From NCBI RefSeq assembly GCF_003471585.1, contig NZ_QRJO01000001.1:310001-374000 (forward strand): 64,000 nt of DNA. The letters run 5' to 3'. Made by a program: the position numbers and the translations under genes. This document shows, one piece after another, positions 34,470 through 43,031 of this stretch. The stretch comes from Collinsella sp. AM18-10 (GTDB taxonomy: Bacteria; Actinomycetota; Coriobacteriia; Coriobacteriales; Coriobacteriaceae). Position 1 is the stretch's first letter. The number at the start of each line of letters is the position of its first letter. The notes under the pieces were generated by a model that was given only the letters and a program-made list of their open reading frames with translations, had not been told where the DNA came from and did no database searches.

Positions 34470-35614
34470 TGAACAGGCTTTTCGACAAATCGATCGTGCT
34501 GGCGTGCTGTATTGCGGCCGCCATGGGTCTTACTGTGAACGCTCACCTGGTCGCGGCGTTTTGCCTTGGCGTTATTGCCACCTCGCTGGCCGAGGTCGCA
34601 CGGGGGAACCGCGCCCGCCGTGCGAGCGAGGCCGCGAGCTACGTTTACGCCATCGCGGCTGTCTTCGTGCCGCCGTTTGTGCCGTTTGCGCCTCTCGCCC
34701 TCTATGACATCGCGCGGCGCGTGCGCCGTGAGCACGCCTGGATCGCGCTGGGCATTGGCGTCGTCTTTGTCTTTGCGCTCGTCGCGGACCTTCGCACCGA
34801 CGCGCTCACCGCCCGAACGCTCCTGCTGACCGCCATCCTTTCGGTTGCCGCCACCTTGCTATCGCTACGTACCGCCCAGTTAGAGCGCGAGCAGCAGCGC
34901 ATGCGCCGTACCCGAGACGAGCTGCAGGAACGAGCCCTCGCGCTCGAGGCGCGCAACCGCGACCTTGCCGACCGCCAGGACTACGAAGTCGAGCTCGCGA
35001 CGCTCGCCGAACGCGCCCGCATCGCGCGCGAGATCCACGATAACGTGGGCCACCAGCTCACGCGTGCCTCGCTGCAGACCGAGGCCCTGCGCGTCGTGCA
35101 CGCCGACGAGCCCGGCGTCGCCGCCGATTTCGCCGACGTCAAACGCACGGTTGACGAGGCGCTCCAGCTCGTACGTGCCAGCGTCCATGCGCTCAACGAC
35201 AACGCCGTCGACCTTTCCGTGCAGCTCGAACGCATTGTTGAAGGCGTGCGCTCGGACGGCGGCCCGCAGATTGAGCTTGAAGTTATGGCCGAGCATGCGC
35301 CCGCAAATGTCGCCAACTGCTTTGCGGCGGTCCTGCGCGAAGCGCTCTCCAACACCATGCGCCACGCCCATGCCAAAACCATTACCGTGCGGTGCATGGA
35401 GCATCCGTCGTTTTACCAGCTCATCGTTACCGATGATGGCGCAGACGCGACCCCGGCGAGCAGCAGCAACGTCGCAGAAGGCATGGGGCTCGTCTCCATG
35501 CGCGAGCGCGTCGAGGCGCTTGGCGGCACCTTCACCGCCGGCCCGCGCGCCGGCGCCGGCGGCTGGCGTGTGTTTGCCACCGTTCCCAAACAGCAAGGAG
35601 ATGAGGCCCGATGA
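34469..35614 (+). CDS. NarL-family sensor histidine kinase
   Basis: A 381-residue membrane kinase. About four or five N-terminal hydrophobic helices (about 8-135) form a short sensor with no large extracellular loop. A coiled coil follows (about 136-175), then a HisKA_3 dimerisation domain with the phospho-accepting H190 in AREIHDNVGHQLTRA and a C-terminal HATPase with DDGAD and GMGLVSMRERVEALGG. The start ATG 34469 (MNRLFDKS) is favoured over a start 27 bases upstream. Intramembrane-sensing kinases of this kind often respond to antimicrobial or envelope stress and control neighbouring ABC exporters. The response regulator overlaps its end by four bases (ATGA). Confidence 0.9.
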   Translation: MNRLFDKSIVLACCIAAAMGLTVNAHLVAAFCLGVIATSLAEVARGNRARRASEAASYVYAIAAVFVPPFVPFAPLALYDIARRVRREHAWIALGIGVVFVFALVADLRTDALTARTLLLTAILSVAATLLSLRTAQLEREQQRMRRTRDELQERALALEARNRDLADRQDYEVELATLAERARIAREIHDNVGHQLTRASLQTEALRVVHADEPGVAADFADVKRTVDEALQLVRASVHALNDNAVDLSVQLERIVEGVRSDGGPQIELEVMAEHAPANVANCFAAVLREALSNTMRHAHAKTITVRCMEHPSFYQLIVTDDGADATPASSSNVAEGMGLVSMRERVEALGGTFTAGPRAGAGGWRVFATVPKQQGDEAR

Positions 35615-36240
35615 GGCTCATAGTTGTCGACGACGACCGTTTGGTGGTCGATTCGCTCAAGATTATCCTGGGCGCACAGCCGCAGATCGAGGTGGTGGGT
35701 ACCGGCGCCAATGGCGACGACGCGGTCGCGCTCTACGCTGAGCACACGCCCGACATCGCGCTGCTCGACATTCAGATGCCGGGGCGCGACGGACTTTCGG
35801 CGGCACGCGAGATCCTTGAGCGCGACCTTGCGGCGCGCGTGGTGTTTCTGACGACATTCTCGGATGACGAGTACATTGTGTCGGCGCTTAAACTGGGCTC
35901 TCGCGGCTATCTGATCAAAACCGATGTCGCCGCGATTCCACCGGCGTTGGCGCAGGTCATGTACGGTAAACGCGTGCTCGAGGGTAAGGCGATCGAGGAC
36001 ATCGATTTTGACGGGACAGGCGCCGATGCCAGCACGCCTCGCCGACCCGCCGCCTTTGCCAGCCTGACCGACCGTGAGTTCGAAGTCGCCGAGCTCATCG
36101 CCCGCGGCCTCGATAACAAGGAGATTGCCGCCGCCGCTTACATGGGCGAAGGCACGGTGCGCAACCACATCAGCTCGATCCTTGCCAAAATGGGCCTACG
36201 CAACCGAACGCAGATCGCCATCGCCTACCTGCGAGGGTAA
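35611..36240 (+). CDS. NarL/FixJ-family response regulator
   Basis: A 209-residue DNA-binding response regulator. The receiver domain (about 1-120) has acidic residues D7-D9, the phosphoacceptor D53 in IALLDIQMPGRDG, the Thr switch in FLTTF and Lys in YLIKT. The C-terminal LuxR-type HTH (about 145-205) reads LTDREFEVAELIARGLDNKEIAAAAYMGEGTVRNHISSILAKMGL. It is translated with its cognate kinase through an ATGA overlap. The likely target is the divergent ABC-2 export operon. A repeat-rich intergenic region follows. Confidence 0.92.
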   Translation: MRLIVVDDDRLVVDSLKIILGAQPQIEVVGTGANGDDAVALYAEHTPDIALLDIQMPGRDGLSAAREILERDLAARVVFLTTFSDDEYIVSALKLGSRGYLIKTDVAAIPPALAQVMYGKRVLEGKAIEDIDFDGTGADASTPRRPAAFASLTDREFEVAELIARGLDNKEIAAAAYMGEGTVRNHISSILAKMGLRNRTQIAIAYLRG

Positions 36241-36260
36241 TTACCCAACAACCGACCACC

Positions 36261-36313
36261 CCGGCATAGCAAAATGGCTGCTATCGATTTAATGCCATTT
36301 CAAAACTATGCCG
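36261..36313. repeat. Third copy of the CCGGCATAG arm forming a small inverted repeat
   Basis: CCGGCATAGCAAAATGGC begins at 36261. GCCATTTCAAAACTATGCCGG (36294-36313) is nearly its complement and overlaps the first arm of the 36301-36454 element. It may be a fragment of, or alternative pairing partner for, that element. Confidence 0.5.
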
Positions 36314-36454
36314 GTTTACTACGATGAATCGCCTACCTTCGACCACGGCAAATTGCACGCTTCCAAAACCGCAGGTAGAACGCTTGCGATATTTAGAAAA
36401 ATGCAGTCATGGTCGGGAATGTCGAGTTCATCGTAGTAAACCGGCATAGTTTTG
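36301..36454 (-). repeat. 155-bp inverted-repeat element, copy A
   Basis: Perfect 28-bp arms at 36301-36328 (CAAAACTATGCCGG...) and 36427-36454, with a 98-base interior. The interior is the reverse complement of the interior of copy B, with shared blocks GCGTTCTACCTGCGGTTTT, GACCAT and TTGCCGTGGTCGA. Nested inner pairing (GACCATG/CGTGGTC) suggests one long cruciform or RNA structure. A 91-residue open frame across it looks like a by-product and is not called as a gene. Confidence 0.75.
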
Positions 36455-36546
36455 TTCGGGCGGCCCTGCGCGAGTGCCTCCGCAAGCCTTGCGAGACCAA
36501 AATGATCTGCTTTCTTCCGCCCGCGGAGATCGGCTGACGGCGCCCG

Positions 36547-36704
36547 CCACGAAATGGGCCCATCTACTACGTTTGACCCGATACCCCTGACCATAGCCGC
36601 GTTTCATGAAAAATCGCAGGCGTTCTACCTGCGGTTTTCATTTCACATTACTTGCCGTGGTCGAGGGCTGCCGCCTAAACATAGTAGATGGGCCCATTTC
36701 GTGG
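36547..36704 (+). repeat. 155-bp inverted-repeat element, copy B
   Basis: Arms of 28 bp at 36547-36574 (CCACGAAATGGGCCC...) and 36677-36704, with one mismatch and a 102-base interior. Orientation is opposite to copy A. The arms differ from those of copy A at many positions yet still pair with each other, while the interiors stay clearly alike. An apical CGCAGG...CCTGCG hairpin is visible. Confidence 0.75.
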
Positions 36705-36765
36705 CAGACGGGTCATTTTCGGGCTGGACGGGTCGCGTGGCGGCCCGCACACGCGCTCACGCGCG

Positions 36766-36799
36766 GGGCCGGCGGGGCATTTTTGCCCCGCCGGCCCCT
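36766..36799. terminator. Strong GC hairpin between convergent genes
   Basis: GGGGCCGGCGGGGCA and TGCCCCGCCGGCCCC (15-bp perfect arms, 4-base loop). It lies between the end of the response regulator and the end of the hydrogenase operon. There is no T tract on either strand, so termination is inferred from stem strength and position. Confidence 0.6.
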
Positions 36800-36819
36800 A
36801 TTCCAGTTCTACCCCTGCG

Positions 36820-37161
36820 CTACTCCGGCTTGGTTTCTACTGTGGGAGTCTTGTCCGCTGCGACTGGGGTGCGGGCGGTGTCCATAGTCAGGCAGTGCTT
36901 GGGGCAGCTCTCGATGCACTCACCGCACACCACGCAGGCATACGGGTCGATCGACCACGTTCCACCCTTGCGATCGACTGCGAGCGCGCCCGCCGGACAG
37001 CGACGCGCACACATGCCGCAGCAGATGCACGCGTCCATGTCGTTGACGATATGCCCGCGCAAGCGCTCGGGTGCCGCGAGCTTCTCCTGCGGATAGCACA
37101 CCGTTACCGGCTGCTTGACCATAGAGCCCAAGGCCGTCTTGGCAAATGTCAGCAAACTCAT
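36820..37161 (-). CDS. Ech-type hydrogenase ferredoxin-like subunit
   Basis: A 113-residue polyferredoxin with two [4Fe-4S] motifs, CICCGMCARRCP (about 46-57) and CVVCGECIESCP (about 75-86). It corresponds to EchF/HycF/NuoI-like subunits that carry electrons from ferredoxin into the hydrogenase. It is the last gene of a five-gene operon, seven bases after the large-subunit gene. The N-terminal MSLLTFAKTALGSMVKQPVTVCYP resembles the membrane-facing start of NuoI-type proteins. The last ~20 residues are a polar tail. Confidence 0.87.
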   Translation of the reverse strand: MSLLTFAKTALGSMVKQPVTVCYPQEKLAAPERLRGHIVNDMDACICCGMCARRCPAGALAVDRKGGTWSIDPYACVVCGECIESCPKHCLTMDTARTPVAADKTPTVETKPE

Positions 37162-37168
37162 GCCGCGC

Positions 37169-38257
37169 CTACCTTTCCGTGCAGCTAATGCAGGGGTCGA
37201 TGGTCAGGATAATCATGGGCACGTTGGCAAGGAGCACGCCCTGCAGCGCATGTGTCAGACCCGCCAGGTTCTGCGACGTCGGCGTGCGCACGCGGAAGCG
37301 GTCCAGGTTCTTGGTGCCGTTACCGCGCACATAGTAATACGCCTCGCCGCGCGGCTGCTCAATCACAACCTCGCCGCGTGCGCCGTCGGCCGGCGTAAGC
37401 TTGGTGCGCCCGCCGATCCCGTCGTGCGGAATCTTGCCCACAAGCTCCTTAATGATGTCCATGGCCTGCGTGACCTCGGCACAGCGCACCTGGCAGCGGG
37501 CATAGCAATCGCCATCGGTGGCGACAACCGGCTCAAACGCAGCCAGGTCCGCATAGGCACCGTCGCTAAACATGCGCACGTCGTAGTCCACGCCCGAGGC
37601 GCGCCCAAACGGGCCGACCATCGACAGATCCAGCGCGTCCTTCTTGCTGATCACGCCCACGCCATGCAGGCGCTCGCCACAGCTGACGTCGTCCAAAAAC
37701 GTATGCACCAGGGCCTCGTAGTCGGGACGCATGGCATCGAGCGTCTGGACAATGCCAGCCAGCTCGGAGTCCTCAATGTCGTGCTTTAGGCCGCCGATCT
37801 CGTTAATCGAAAGGATCACGCGGCCACCGCACGTGCTCTCGAAGATCTTGAGAATCTGCTCGCGCAGGGTCCACGACCGATAGAACAGCGCCTCGAAGCC
37901 AAAGGCATCGGCGAGCAGGCCCAGCCACAGCAGGTGCGAGTGGATGCGCGAAAGCTCGTGCAAAATAGTGCGGATATACTGCACGCGGCCGGGCACCTCG
38001 ATGTCGAGCATGCGCTCGCAGGCGCTGGCATAGCCGTAGCTGTGGCCCACGGCGCAAATGCCGCAGATGCGCTCGGCGATGTAGCCAAACTGGTGCATGT
38101 CGCGCTTTTCGGTGAGCTTCTCGAGTCCGCGGTGCACAAAGCCGATCTGCGGAATTGCCTCGATGACGCGGTCGTCCTCGATCACCAGGTCTAGATGAAG
38201 CGGCTCGGGCAGCACCGGGTGCTGCGGGCCAAACGGAATAACGGAGCGATGTGCCAT
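37169..38257 (-). CDS. Group-4 [NiFe] hydrogenase large (catalytic) subunit, Ech-like
   Basis: A 362-residue catalytic subunit related to EchE, HycE and NuoD. Both nickel-iron ligand pairs are present: RICGIC (C65, C68) near the N-terminus and DPCISC (C356, C359) at the very end, so it is a hydrogenase and not a NuoD-like complex I subunit. The protein stops three residues after the last Cys, so no C-terminal peptide would need removal. Conserved residues FGPQHPVLPEPLHL and GFVHRGLEKL match the family. Its partners are the NuoC-like, NuoB-like, fused membrane and ferredoxin subunits next to it. It likely couples ferredoxin oxidation to H2 production and ion pumping. No maturation genes occur in the window. 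Confidence 0.92.
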   Translation of the reverse strand: MAHRSVIPFGPQHPVLPEPLHLDLVIEDDRVIEAIPQIGFVHRGLEKLTEKRDMHQFGYIAERICGICAVGHSYGYASACERMLDIEVPGRVQYIRTILHELSRIHSHLLWLGLLADAFGFEALFYRSWTLREQILKIFESTCGGRVILSINEIGGLKHDIEDSELAGIVQTLDAMRPDYEALVHTFLDDVSCGERLHGVGVISKKDALDLSMVGPFGRASGVDYDVRMFSDGAYADLAAFEPVVATDGDCYARCQVRCAEVTQAMDIIKELVGKIPHDGIGGRTKLTPADGARGEVVIEQPRGEAYYYVRGNGTKNLDRFRVRTPTSQNLAGLTHALQGVLLANVPMIILTIDPCISCTER

Positions 38258-38262
38258 GGACT

Positions 38263-38979
38263 TTACGCCTCCTTTTTCTGCTTGTCGCGGACGGCCTTGG
38301 CGGCAAGCGCCGCGCGGACCTTGGCCGCTTTCTCGGGATCCATGGCGGCGAGCTTTGCCTCCATCTCGGCAGCCTTGAGCGCGGCCTTGGCGGCAGCTTC
38401 ATCGTGCTGAGCATCGGAGCCGGCAGCCGCAGCGGGCTGAGCAGCGGCGCCCGCGGCATCGCCGGCGCTGGCAGCGCCCTCCCCTGCAGCAGCCGCAGCA
38501 GCGGCGGCCTTCTCGGCCGCGGCCTTGCGCGCCTTGGCCTCGGCAGCGGCACGGACCTTCATGGCTTTCTCTCGCGCAGCCTTCACCTCGGGCGTGATAA
38601 CGCTCATGGGCTCGGCAGTCGAGACCTGGTAGAAAAAGCCCTTAAAGTCGATCTGCATATCGGTGATGGCAAGACCGAATAGGTCGTGCGCTTCGTTTTC
38701 AAACGGGAATACCGCCGGACAGTACGAGCTGATGGACGGAATCTCCTGGTGCCGATCAATTCCCTCAACCACCAGGTTCTCGATCGCATAGCTACCGTCC
38801 TGCGCAATATGCTCCTGAGCAGCATGAACGTTGATAAACGTATAGACCAAGCGATACGTGCCGTCGTCGACGTTGCGCTCGGCGTGCATTTGCACAAAGC
38901 GGGCACCGGCGCCCTTGAGCGCCTGGACATGCGACAGGAGCTCGTCGATCCCAACGGTGGTATAGATTGCCTCTTGCAT
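38263..38979 (-). CDS. Ech-type hydrogenase NuoC-like subunit with Ala/Lys-rich extension
   Basis: A 238-residue protein. About residues 1-125 match the NADH dehydrogenase 30-kDa (NuoC/EchD) domain, ending in the typical ISSYCPAVFPFENEAHDLFGLAITDMQIDFKGFFYQV. The rest (about 135-238) is a charged Ala/Lys/Glu-rich helix (VKAAREKAMKVRAAAEAKARKAAAEK) not needed by the domain. Many Ech D subunits are short, so the tail is unusual and may be an assembly or scaffolding arm. The gene overlaps the stop of the preceding EchC-like gene by one base. Confidence 0.85.
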   Translation of the reverse strand: MQEAIYTTVGIDELLSHVQALKGAGARFVQMHAERNVDDGTYRLVYTFINVHAAQEHIAQDGSYAIENLVVEGIDRHQEIPSISSYCPAVFPFENEAHDLFGLAITDMQIDFKGFFYQVSTAEPMSVITPEVKAAREKAMKVRAAAEAKARKAAAEKAAAAAAAAGEGAASAGDAAGAAAQPAAAAGSDAQHDEAAAKAALKAAEMEAKLAAMDPEKAAKVRAALAAKAVRDKQKKEA

Positions 38980-39560
38980 TACTCGGCCTCCTTTGCAGCG
39001 GCGGGCGCACCGTCAGCCGCGTCTGCGTCGACACCGGCCCCGGCACCCGCAGCAGCCACAAACCCGTCCTCGCCCAACTCAACGCCACCGTCCCAAGTAG
39101 CGGCACCGCCCACGGTAAGCGGATCGCCGCCGGCGCGCATCACGGCCTCCTTCTGGTCCAAGATGCCGCACGCCTCCACGATGGCATCGATCACGGTCTC
39201 GGGGCGAATGGCGCATCCGGGCGCGTACACGTCCACGGGAATCGCGCGGTCCACGCCGCCGATCACGTTGTAGGCATCGCGGAACACGCCGCCCGAGCAC
39301 GCGCAGATGCCGCAGGCCACCACGCACTTGGGCTCGAGCATCTGGTTGTAGATCTGGCGCACGACGGGCAGGTTCTGGGCATTGACCGACCCCGTCACCA
39401 AAAAGATATCCGCATGCTTGGGGTTGCCGGTGTTGACCACGCCAAAGCGCTCCGCATCGAACAGCGGCGTGAGCGAGGCCAGCACCTCGATATCGCATCC
39501 GTTGCAGCTCGAACCGTCGTAATGAATAACCCACGGCGAGCGCGACATTTTATGATCCAT
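38979..39560 (-). CDS. Ech-type hydrogenase small (NuoB-like) subunit
   Basis: A 193-residue small subunit related to EchC/HycG/NuoB. It binds the proximal [4Fe-4S] cluster through Cys in SSCNGCDIEV (C19, C22), GICACSGG and APGCAIRP. Residues from about 155 form an Ala/Gly/Asp-rich tail with no counterpart in the domain. The start ATG 39560 has AGGAGG eight bases upstream; an ATG four codons later is less favoured. It is the second gene of the operon, 12 bases after the fused membrane subunit. Confidence 0.9.
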   Translation of the reverse strand: MDHKMSRSPWVIHYDGSSCNGCDIEVLASLTPLFDAERFGVVNTGNPKHADIFLVTGSVNAQNLPVVRQIYNQMLEPKCVVACGICACSGGVFRDAYNVIGGVDRAIPVDVYAPGCAIRPETVIDAIVEACGILDQKEAVMRAGGDPLTVGGAATWDGGVELGEDGFVAAAGAGAGVDADAADGAPAAAKEAE

Positions 39561-39572
39561 GGATGCCGCCTC

Positions 39573-42455
39573 CTAAATAAACACGTCAACGAGGATGGGC
39601 ATAAGGTTGAGCAGGCCAAACACCAGCGCCACGCCCCAGCCGAGCTTAAAGCAGCTGCGCCAGGTGCTACGGGCAAAGGTGTTGTCGATCAGGACCTCGA
39701 CAAAGTACGTCGCAGCCATCACGACCAGGGCTACGACCCAGCTCACCGGGTTGTCCCAGACAAAGAACATGCCCACCCACATCAAAAACAGCACGGTCTC
39801 GCACCAGTGCATAAGGGTCATCTTGGCCAGCGTGCCGCCGCTCATCTCGGTGGCGACGCCCTGGACGATCTCCTGATGCGCGTGATGCGAATACGAAAGG
39901 TCGAACGGCGACTTGCGCAGCTTGATGGTAAGCACCGCGAGCAGCGCGAGGAAAATGGGCGCGCTGTACACGATGATGGGGGCCGACTGCCCCGTCACGG
40001 CGATGGAGTCGAAGCTGTCGGTGGCAAGGTACAGGCCCACACTCATCAGCAGAACGGCGGGCTCGTAACTCATAACCTGCAGCAGCTCGCGGTCGGCACC
40101 GACCTGGGCAAATGGGCTTTGCGTCGAGGCGGACGCCAGCACCACAAAGATCGCGGCAAGCGTCACCATAAAGGCGCATAACAGCGTGTTGGAGCCCGAC
40201 ACAAAGATGCCGCCGCCCACCACGGTAAAGATGAGCGCGCATGCCATATAAGTATCGTCCATGGTGTTTACGCTGGCGGGAGCCTTGCGCAGCAGCTTGG
40301 CAACGTCGTAGAAGGGCTGCAGCAAGCGCGGGCCCACGCGGCCCTGCATGCGAGCCGAAAGTTTGCGGTCAACGCCGTCGATCAGGCCGCCCACAAGCGG
40401 CGCAATCAAGGCAAACGCCACGGTGCCTATGAAGATGCCCACGACGCCCGAACCTTCGAAATACTTGCCGCGCAGCACCGAGGGCGCACTCATGGCGAGT
40501 CTCTCGGGCCCAATCCACGCGCAGCACAGCAGCGCAAACAGGATGATGGCACAGCAAACAACACTACCCGCGGGGCCAATACGCTTCTCGCCAAGGGCGT
40601 CCTCCGAGTACCAATTGCGCTTTTCGGCCTTCACCTCGTGTCCCATCGAGCCGCGGAAATGGCGGTAATTGTCGGTTCCCACACCCGAAAGATATACGTT
40701 TACGTGCGGTTTGTTGCTCACGCGGAACGACGTCAGCAGCACCACGGCGATAAACGCCACGATGACCACCATCAGATACATGGCGTCCTTGCCAATAACG
40801 TACGGCACGCGGCCAAACACCATGGCGAGGTAGGGCGACACCAGACCGCTCGAGATAACCGGGAACGCCACGCAGCACAGAATCAGCAGCGCGGCGATGG
40901 TGTTAAGCGCCATCCATTCGGTCTTATGGACATTGACCTCAACGTTTTGAGCCGTGGGATCGATGCCCGAAAGCTTAGCAAGCCACTTGCCCCAGAAGTA
41001 AAACGTCGCGGCCGAGCCAAAGGCAAGCACCATGATCATGAGCACGTTGCCGGTCTGCGCAAACGCCACCAGGGCGCCCCACTTGGACACGAGCATGCCA
41101 AACGGCGCCACAAACATGCCCATGATACCCAGCATCATCAGACGCGTCAGGTGCGGCATGCGGCTGAACATGCCGTCCATGTCCTCGATATTGCGGCTGC
41201 CGATATGATGCTCGGCCGTGCCCACGCACAGGAACAGCAGCGACTTGGCCACCGTGTGGAACAAGATCAGGAAGATGGCCGCCCATACGGCCTCGGGCGC
41301 GCCGACACCCAAGCAGGCACTGATGAGGCCCAAGTTGGAAATGGTGGAGTACGCGAGCACGCGTTTGGCGTTGCTCTGCGAGATGGCCATGAGTGCAGCG
41401 AGCAAAAACGTGATGGCACCCACACTCGTGACCATAAAGCCGGTCACGGGGTAGATGGCATAGAGTGGGCTCAGCTTGACCATCAGGAACACGCCGGCTT
41501 TGACCATGGTTGACGAGTGCAGCAGGGCGCTCGTGGGAGTGGGTGCAACCATGGCACCCAACAGCCAAGTGTGGAACGGCATCTGTGCGGCCTTGATGAG
41601 CGCGGCGAGCGACAACAGGATGACCGGCATCACCAGCAGCGCGGACTGCGCGGTTCCGGTGCCGGAAAGCTCGATCATGCCCGAGATGGTCAGCGGCATG
41701 CCGTTAACGTGCAGATACATAAGTCCGGCCAAAAACGCGATGCCGCCCAGCATGTTGAGGATGATTTGGGTAAAGGCGTTCTTGATGGCCTCGGGCGTAC
41801 GCGTGTAGCCAATCATAAGGAACGAACACACGGTGGTGATTTCCCAGCCGCAGAACAGCCACTCAAGGTTGTCGCTCGTCACGATGACGAACATGGCCGA
41901 GAGGAACAGGAACATGAGCGCCAGGAACTGCGGGCGACGGTCGGGCGCGGTCTGCCCGCGCAGCGCGGCCTCGTGCTCGTCATGGGCCTGGAAGTCCTTC
42001 ATGTAGCCCAGGGCATACAAGCAGATTAGACTGCCAACGATGCCGACGGCGAGGACCATGATCACGCTCATGTAGTCCAGGTAGAGTGGCGTTGCCGTGA
42101 CGGCTTCGGCCGCGGGCAGCGTCATGGCTGCAAAGGCGAGCGAGCCCACCAGCTGGACTATGCCGAGCACCGTGGTGAGCGCGTTCCTATATTTGTACGC
42201 GTTGTACAGGATGACAGCGCACAGGATGACGTCGATAACGGAACTGATGATCGAGAGCACATGCGAGGTGCCGGGGGCAACCTCAAAGCTCTGCGGACCC
42301 GTGCCAAAAAACATGACGGCGACTACAACTGTCACCGCCATAATAATGCCGGAGCCTATGAGCCCCGCCGCATCGCGGGCGCGGTCACCGCGCGCGAGCA
42401 GCATGCCCAGCGCCGGTACCAGCGGAAACAGGGTAAGGAAATACAGTAGCGTCAT
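39573..42455 (-). CDS. Fused Ech membrane subunit (EchA/NuoL-like + EchB/NuoH-like)
   Basis: A 960-residue polytopic protein. Residues ~1-660 match the proton-translocating EchA/HyfB/NuoL-M family (LYALGYMKDF, NLEWLFCGWEITTVCSFLMIGYTR, LLHSSTMVKAGVFLMVKLSP, IAFLAGLMYLHVNG) with about 14 helices. Residues ~675-960 match EchB/HycD/NuoH (GGLIDGVDRKLSARMQGRVGPRLLQPFYDVAKLL, SPFAQVGADRELLQVMSYEPAVLL, RKSPFDLSYSHHAHQEIVQG). In known Ech and formate-hydrogenlyase systems these are separate genes; here there is one continuous frame with a ~70-residue linker. It heads the operon, with GGGGGAG seven bases upstream. The protein would couple electron transfer to ion pumping. Confidence 0.88.
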   Translation of the reverse strand: MTLLYFLTLFPLVPALGMLLARGDRARDAAGLIGSGIIMAVTVVVAVMFFGTGPQSFEVAPGTSHVLSIISSVIDVILCAVILYNAYKYRNALTTVLGIVQLVGSLAFAAMTLPAAEAVTATPLYLDYMSVIMVLAVGIVGSLICLYALGYMKDFQAHDEHEAALRGQTAPDRRPQFLALMFLFLSAMFVIVTSDNLEWLFCGWEITTVCSFLMIGYTRTPEAIKNAFTQIILNMLGGIAFLAGLMYLHVNGMPLTISGMIELSGTGTAQSALLVMPVILLSLAALIKAAQMPFHTWLLGAMVAPTPTSALLHSSTMVKAGVFLMVKLSPLYAIYPVTGFMVTSVGAITFLLAALMAISQSNAKRVLAYSTISNLGLISACLGVGAPEAVWAAIFLILFHTVAKSLLFLCVGTAEHHIGSRNIEDMDGMFSRMPHLTRLMMLGIMGMFVAPFGMLVSKWGALVAFAQTGNVLMIMVLAFGSAATFYFWGKWLAKLSGIDPTAQNVEVNVHKTEWMALNTIAALLILCCVAFPVISSGLVSPYLAMVFGRVPYVIGKDAMYLMVVIVAFIAVVLLTSFRVSNKPHVNVYLSGVGTDNYRHFRGSMGHEVKAEKRNWYSEDALGEKRIGPAGSVVCCAIILFALLCCAWIGPERLAMSAPSVLRGKYFEGSGVVGIFIGTVAFALIAPLVGGLIDGVDRKLSARMQGRVGPRLLQPFYDVAKLLRKAPASVNTMDDTYMACALIFTVVGGGIFVSGSNTLLCAFMVTLAAIFVVLASASTQSPFAQVGADRELLQVMSYEPAVLLMSVGLYLATDSFDSIAVTGQSAPIIVYSAPIFLALLAVLTIKLRKSPFDLSYSHHAHQEIVQGVATEMSGGTLAKMTLMHWCETVLFLMWVGMFFVWDNPVSWVVALVVMAATYFVEVLIDNTFARSTWRSCFKLGWGVALVFGLLNLMPILVDVFI

Positions 42456-42635
42456 ACCATCACTCCCCCATGCTAAAACGCTGCAATTGTTTAACGTTAT
42501 AGCTCAATTGAGGAGTAGCGGCGGCGGGTTTTCGGTCAACTGGGGAGTTTTAGGCGTACGGGGTAAGGGCACGCCCGCATTGGAGCAGAGGGGCGGCAAG
42601 AAAAATGCGCCCCTGTGGGTGCACCATCCCGTTTG

Positions 42636-43031
42636 CTATTCCGCCTTTTTAACGCGCGGCTTGCGACCGCGCGGCTTATCGACCAGTGCGGACTCACCGC
42701 TCTCGCGGTACTGACGGCACCAAGCCTTGACCGAAGACTCGCTAGGAATCTTGTGCTTGATCATGGCCTCGCGAACCGTTAAGCCGTTTTCCAAGCGGTC
42801 CTTGACCACGGCGAGCTTAACTTCGTACGAATAGGTGTGATGATGCGAACCGGCGTTGAGAACGGCGTCGGCACCGCCCACGGCATATGCGCGGGCCCAC
42901 TGACGAGCCGTGGCCTGGGGAATGCCGAGCTCCGCGGCGAGGGCGCGATGACCGACCCCCTCTTGGAGGACCTCGACGGCGCGCTGCCTAACCTCGGGCG
43001 CATGCGTGCGAGTCCTTGTTGCTTCCGACAT
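42636..43031 (-). CDS. IS3/IS150 OrfA-like helix-turn-helix protein
   Basis: A 131-residue DNA-binding protein with two HTH units (about 12-55, RQRAVEVLQEGVGHRALAAELGIPQATARQWARAY; about 70-120, YEVKLAVVKDRLENGLTVREAMIKHKIPSESSVKAWCRQYRESG) and a basic tail (KPRGRKPRVKK). This is the layout of the OrfA half of IS3-family transposases. No OrfB integrase follows within 180 bases, and I saw no terminal repeats, so it is either an IS remnant or a domesticated regulator. The frame is intact. A GTG three codons earlier is an alternative start. Confidence 0.65.
   Translation of the reverse strand: MSEATRTRTHAPEVRQRAVEVLQEGVGHRALAAELGIPQATARQWARAYAVGGADAVLNAGSHHHTYSYEVKLAVVKDRLENGLTVREAMIKHKIPSESSVKAWCRQYRESGESALVDKPRGRKPRVKKAE

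Noticed and set aside
36319..36594. A 91-residue frame across inverted element A
   Set aside because: It spans the repeat arms and copy B gives similar peptide fragments (VDGPISW) only because of shared repeat sequence; no ribosome site.
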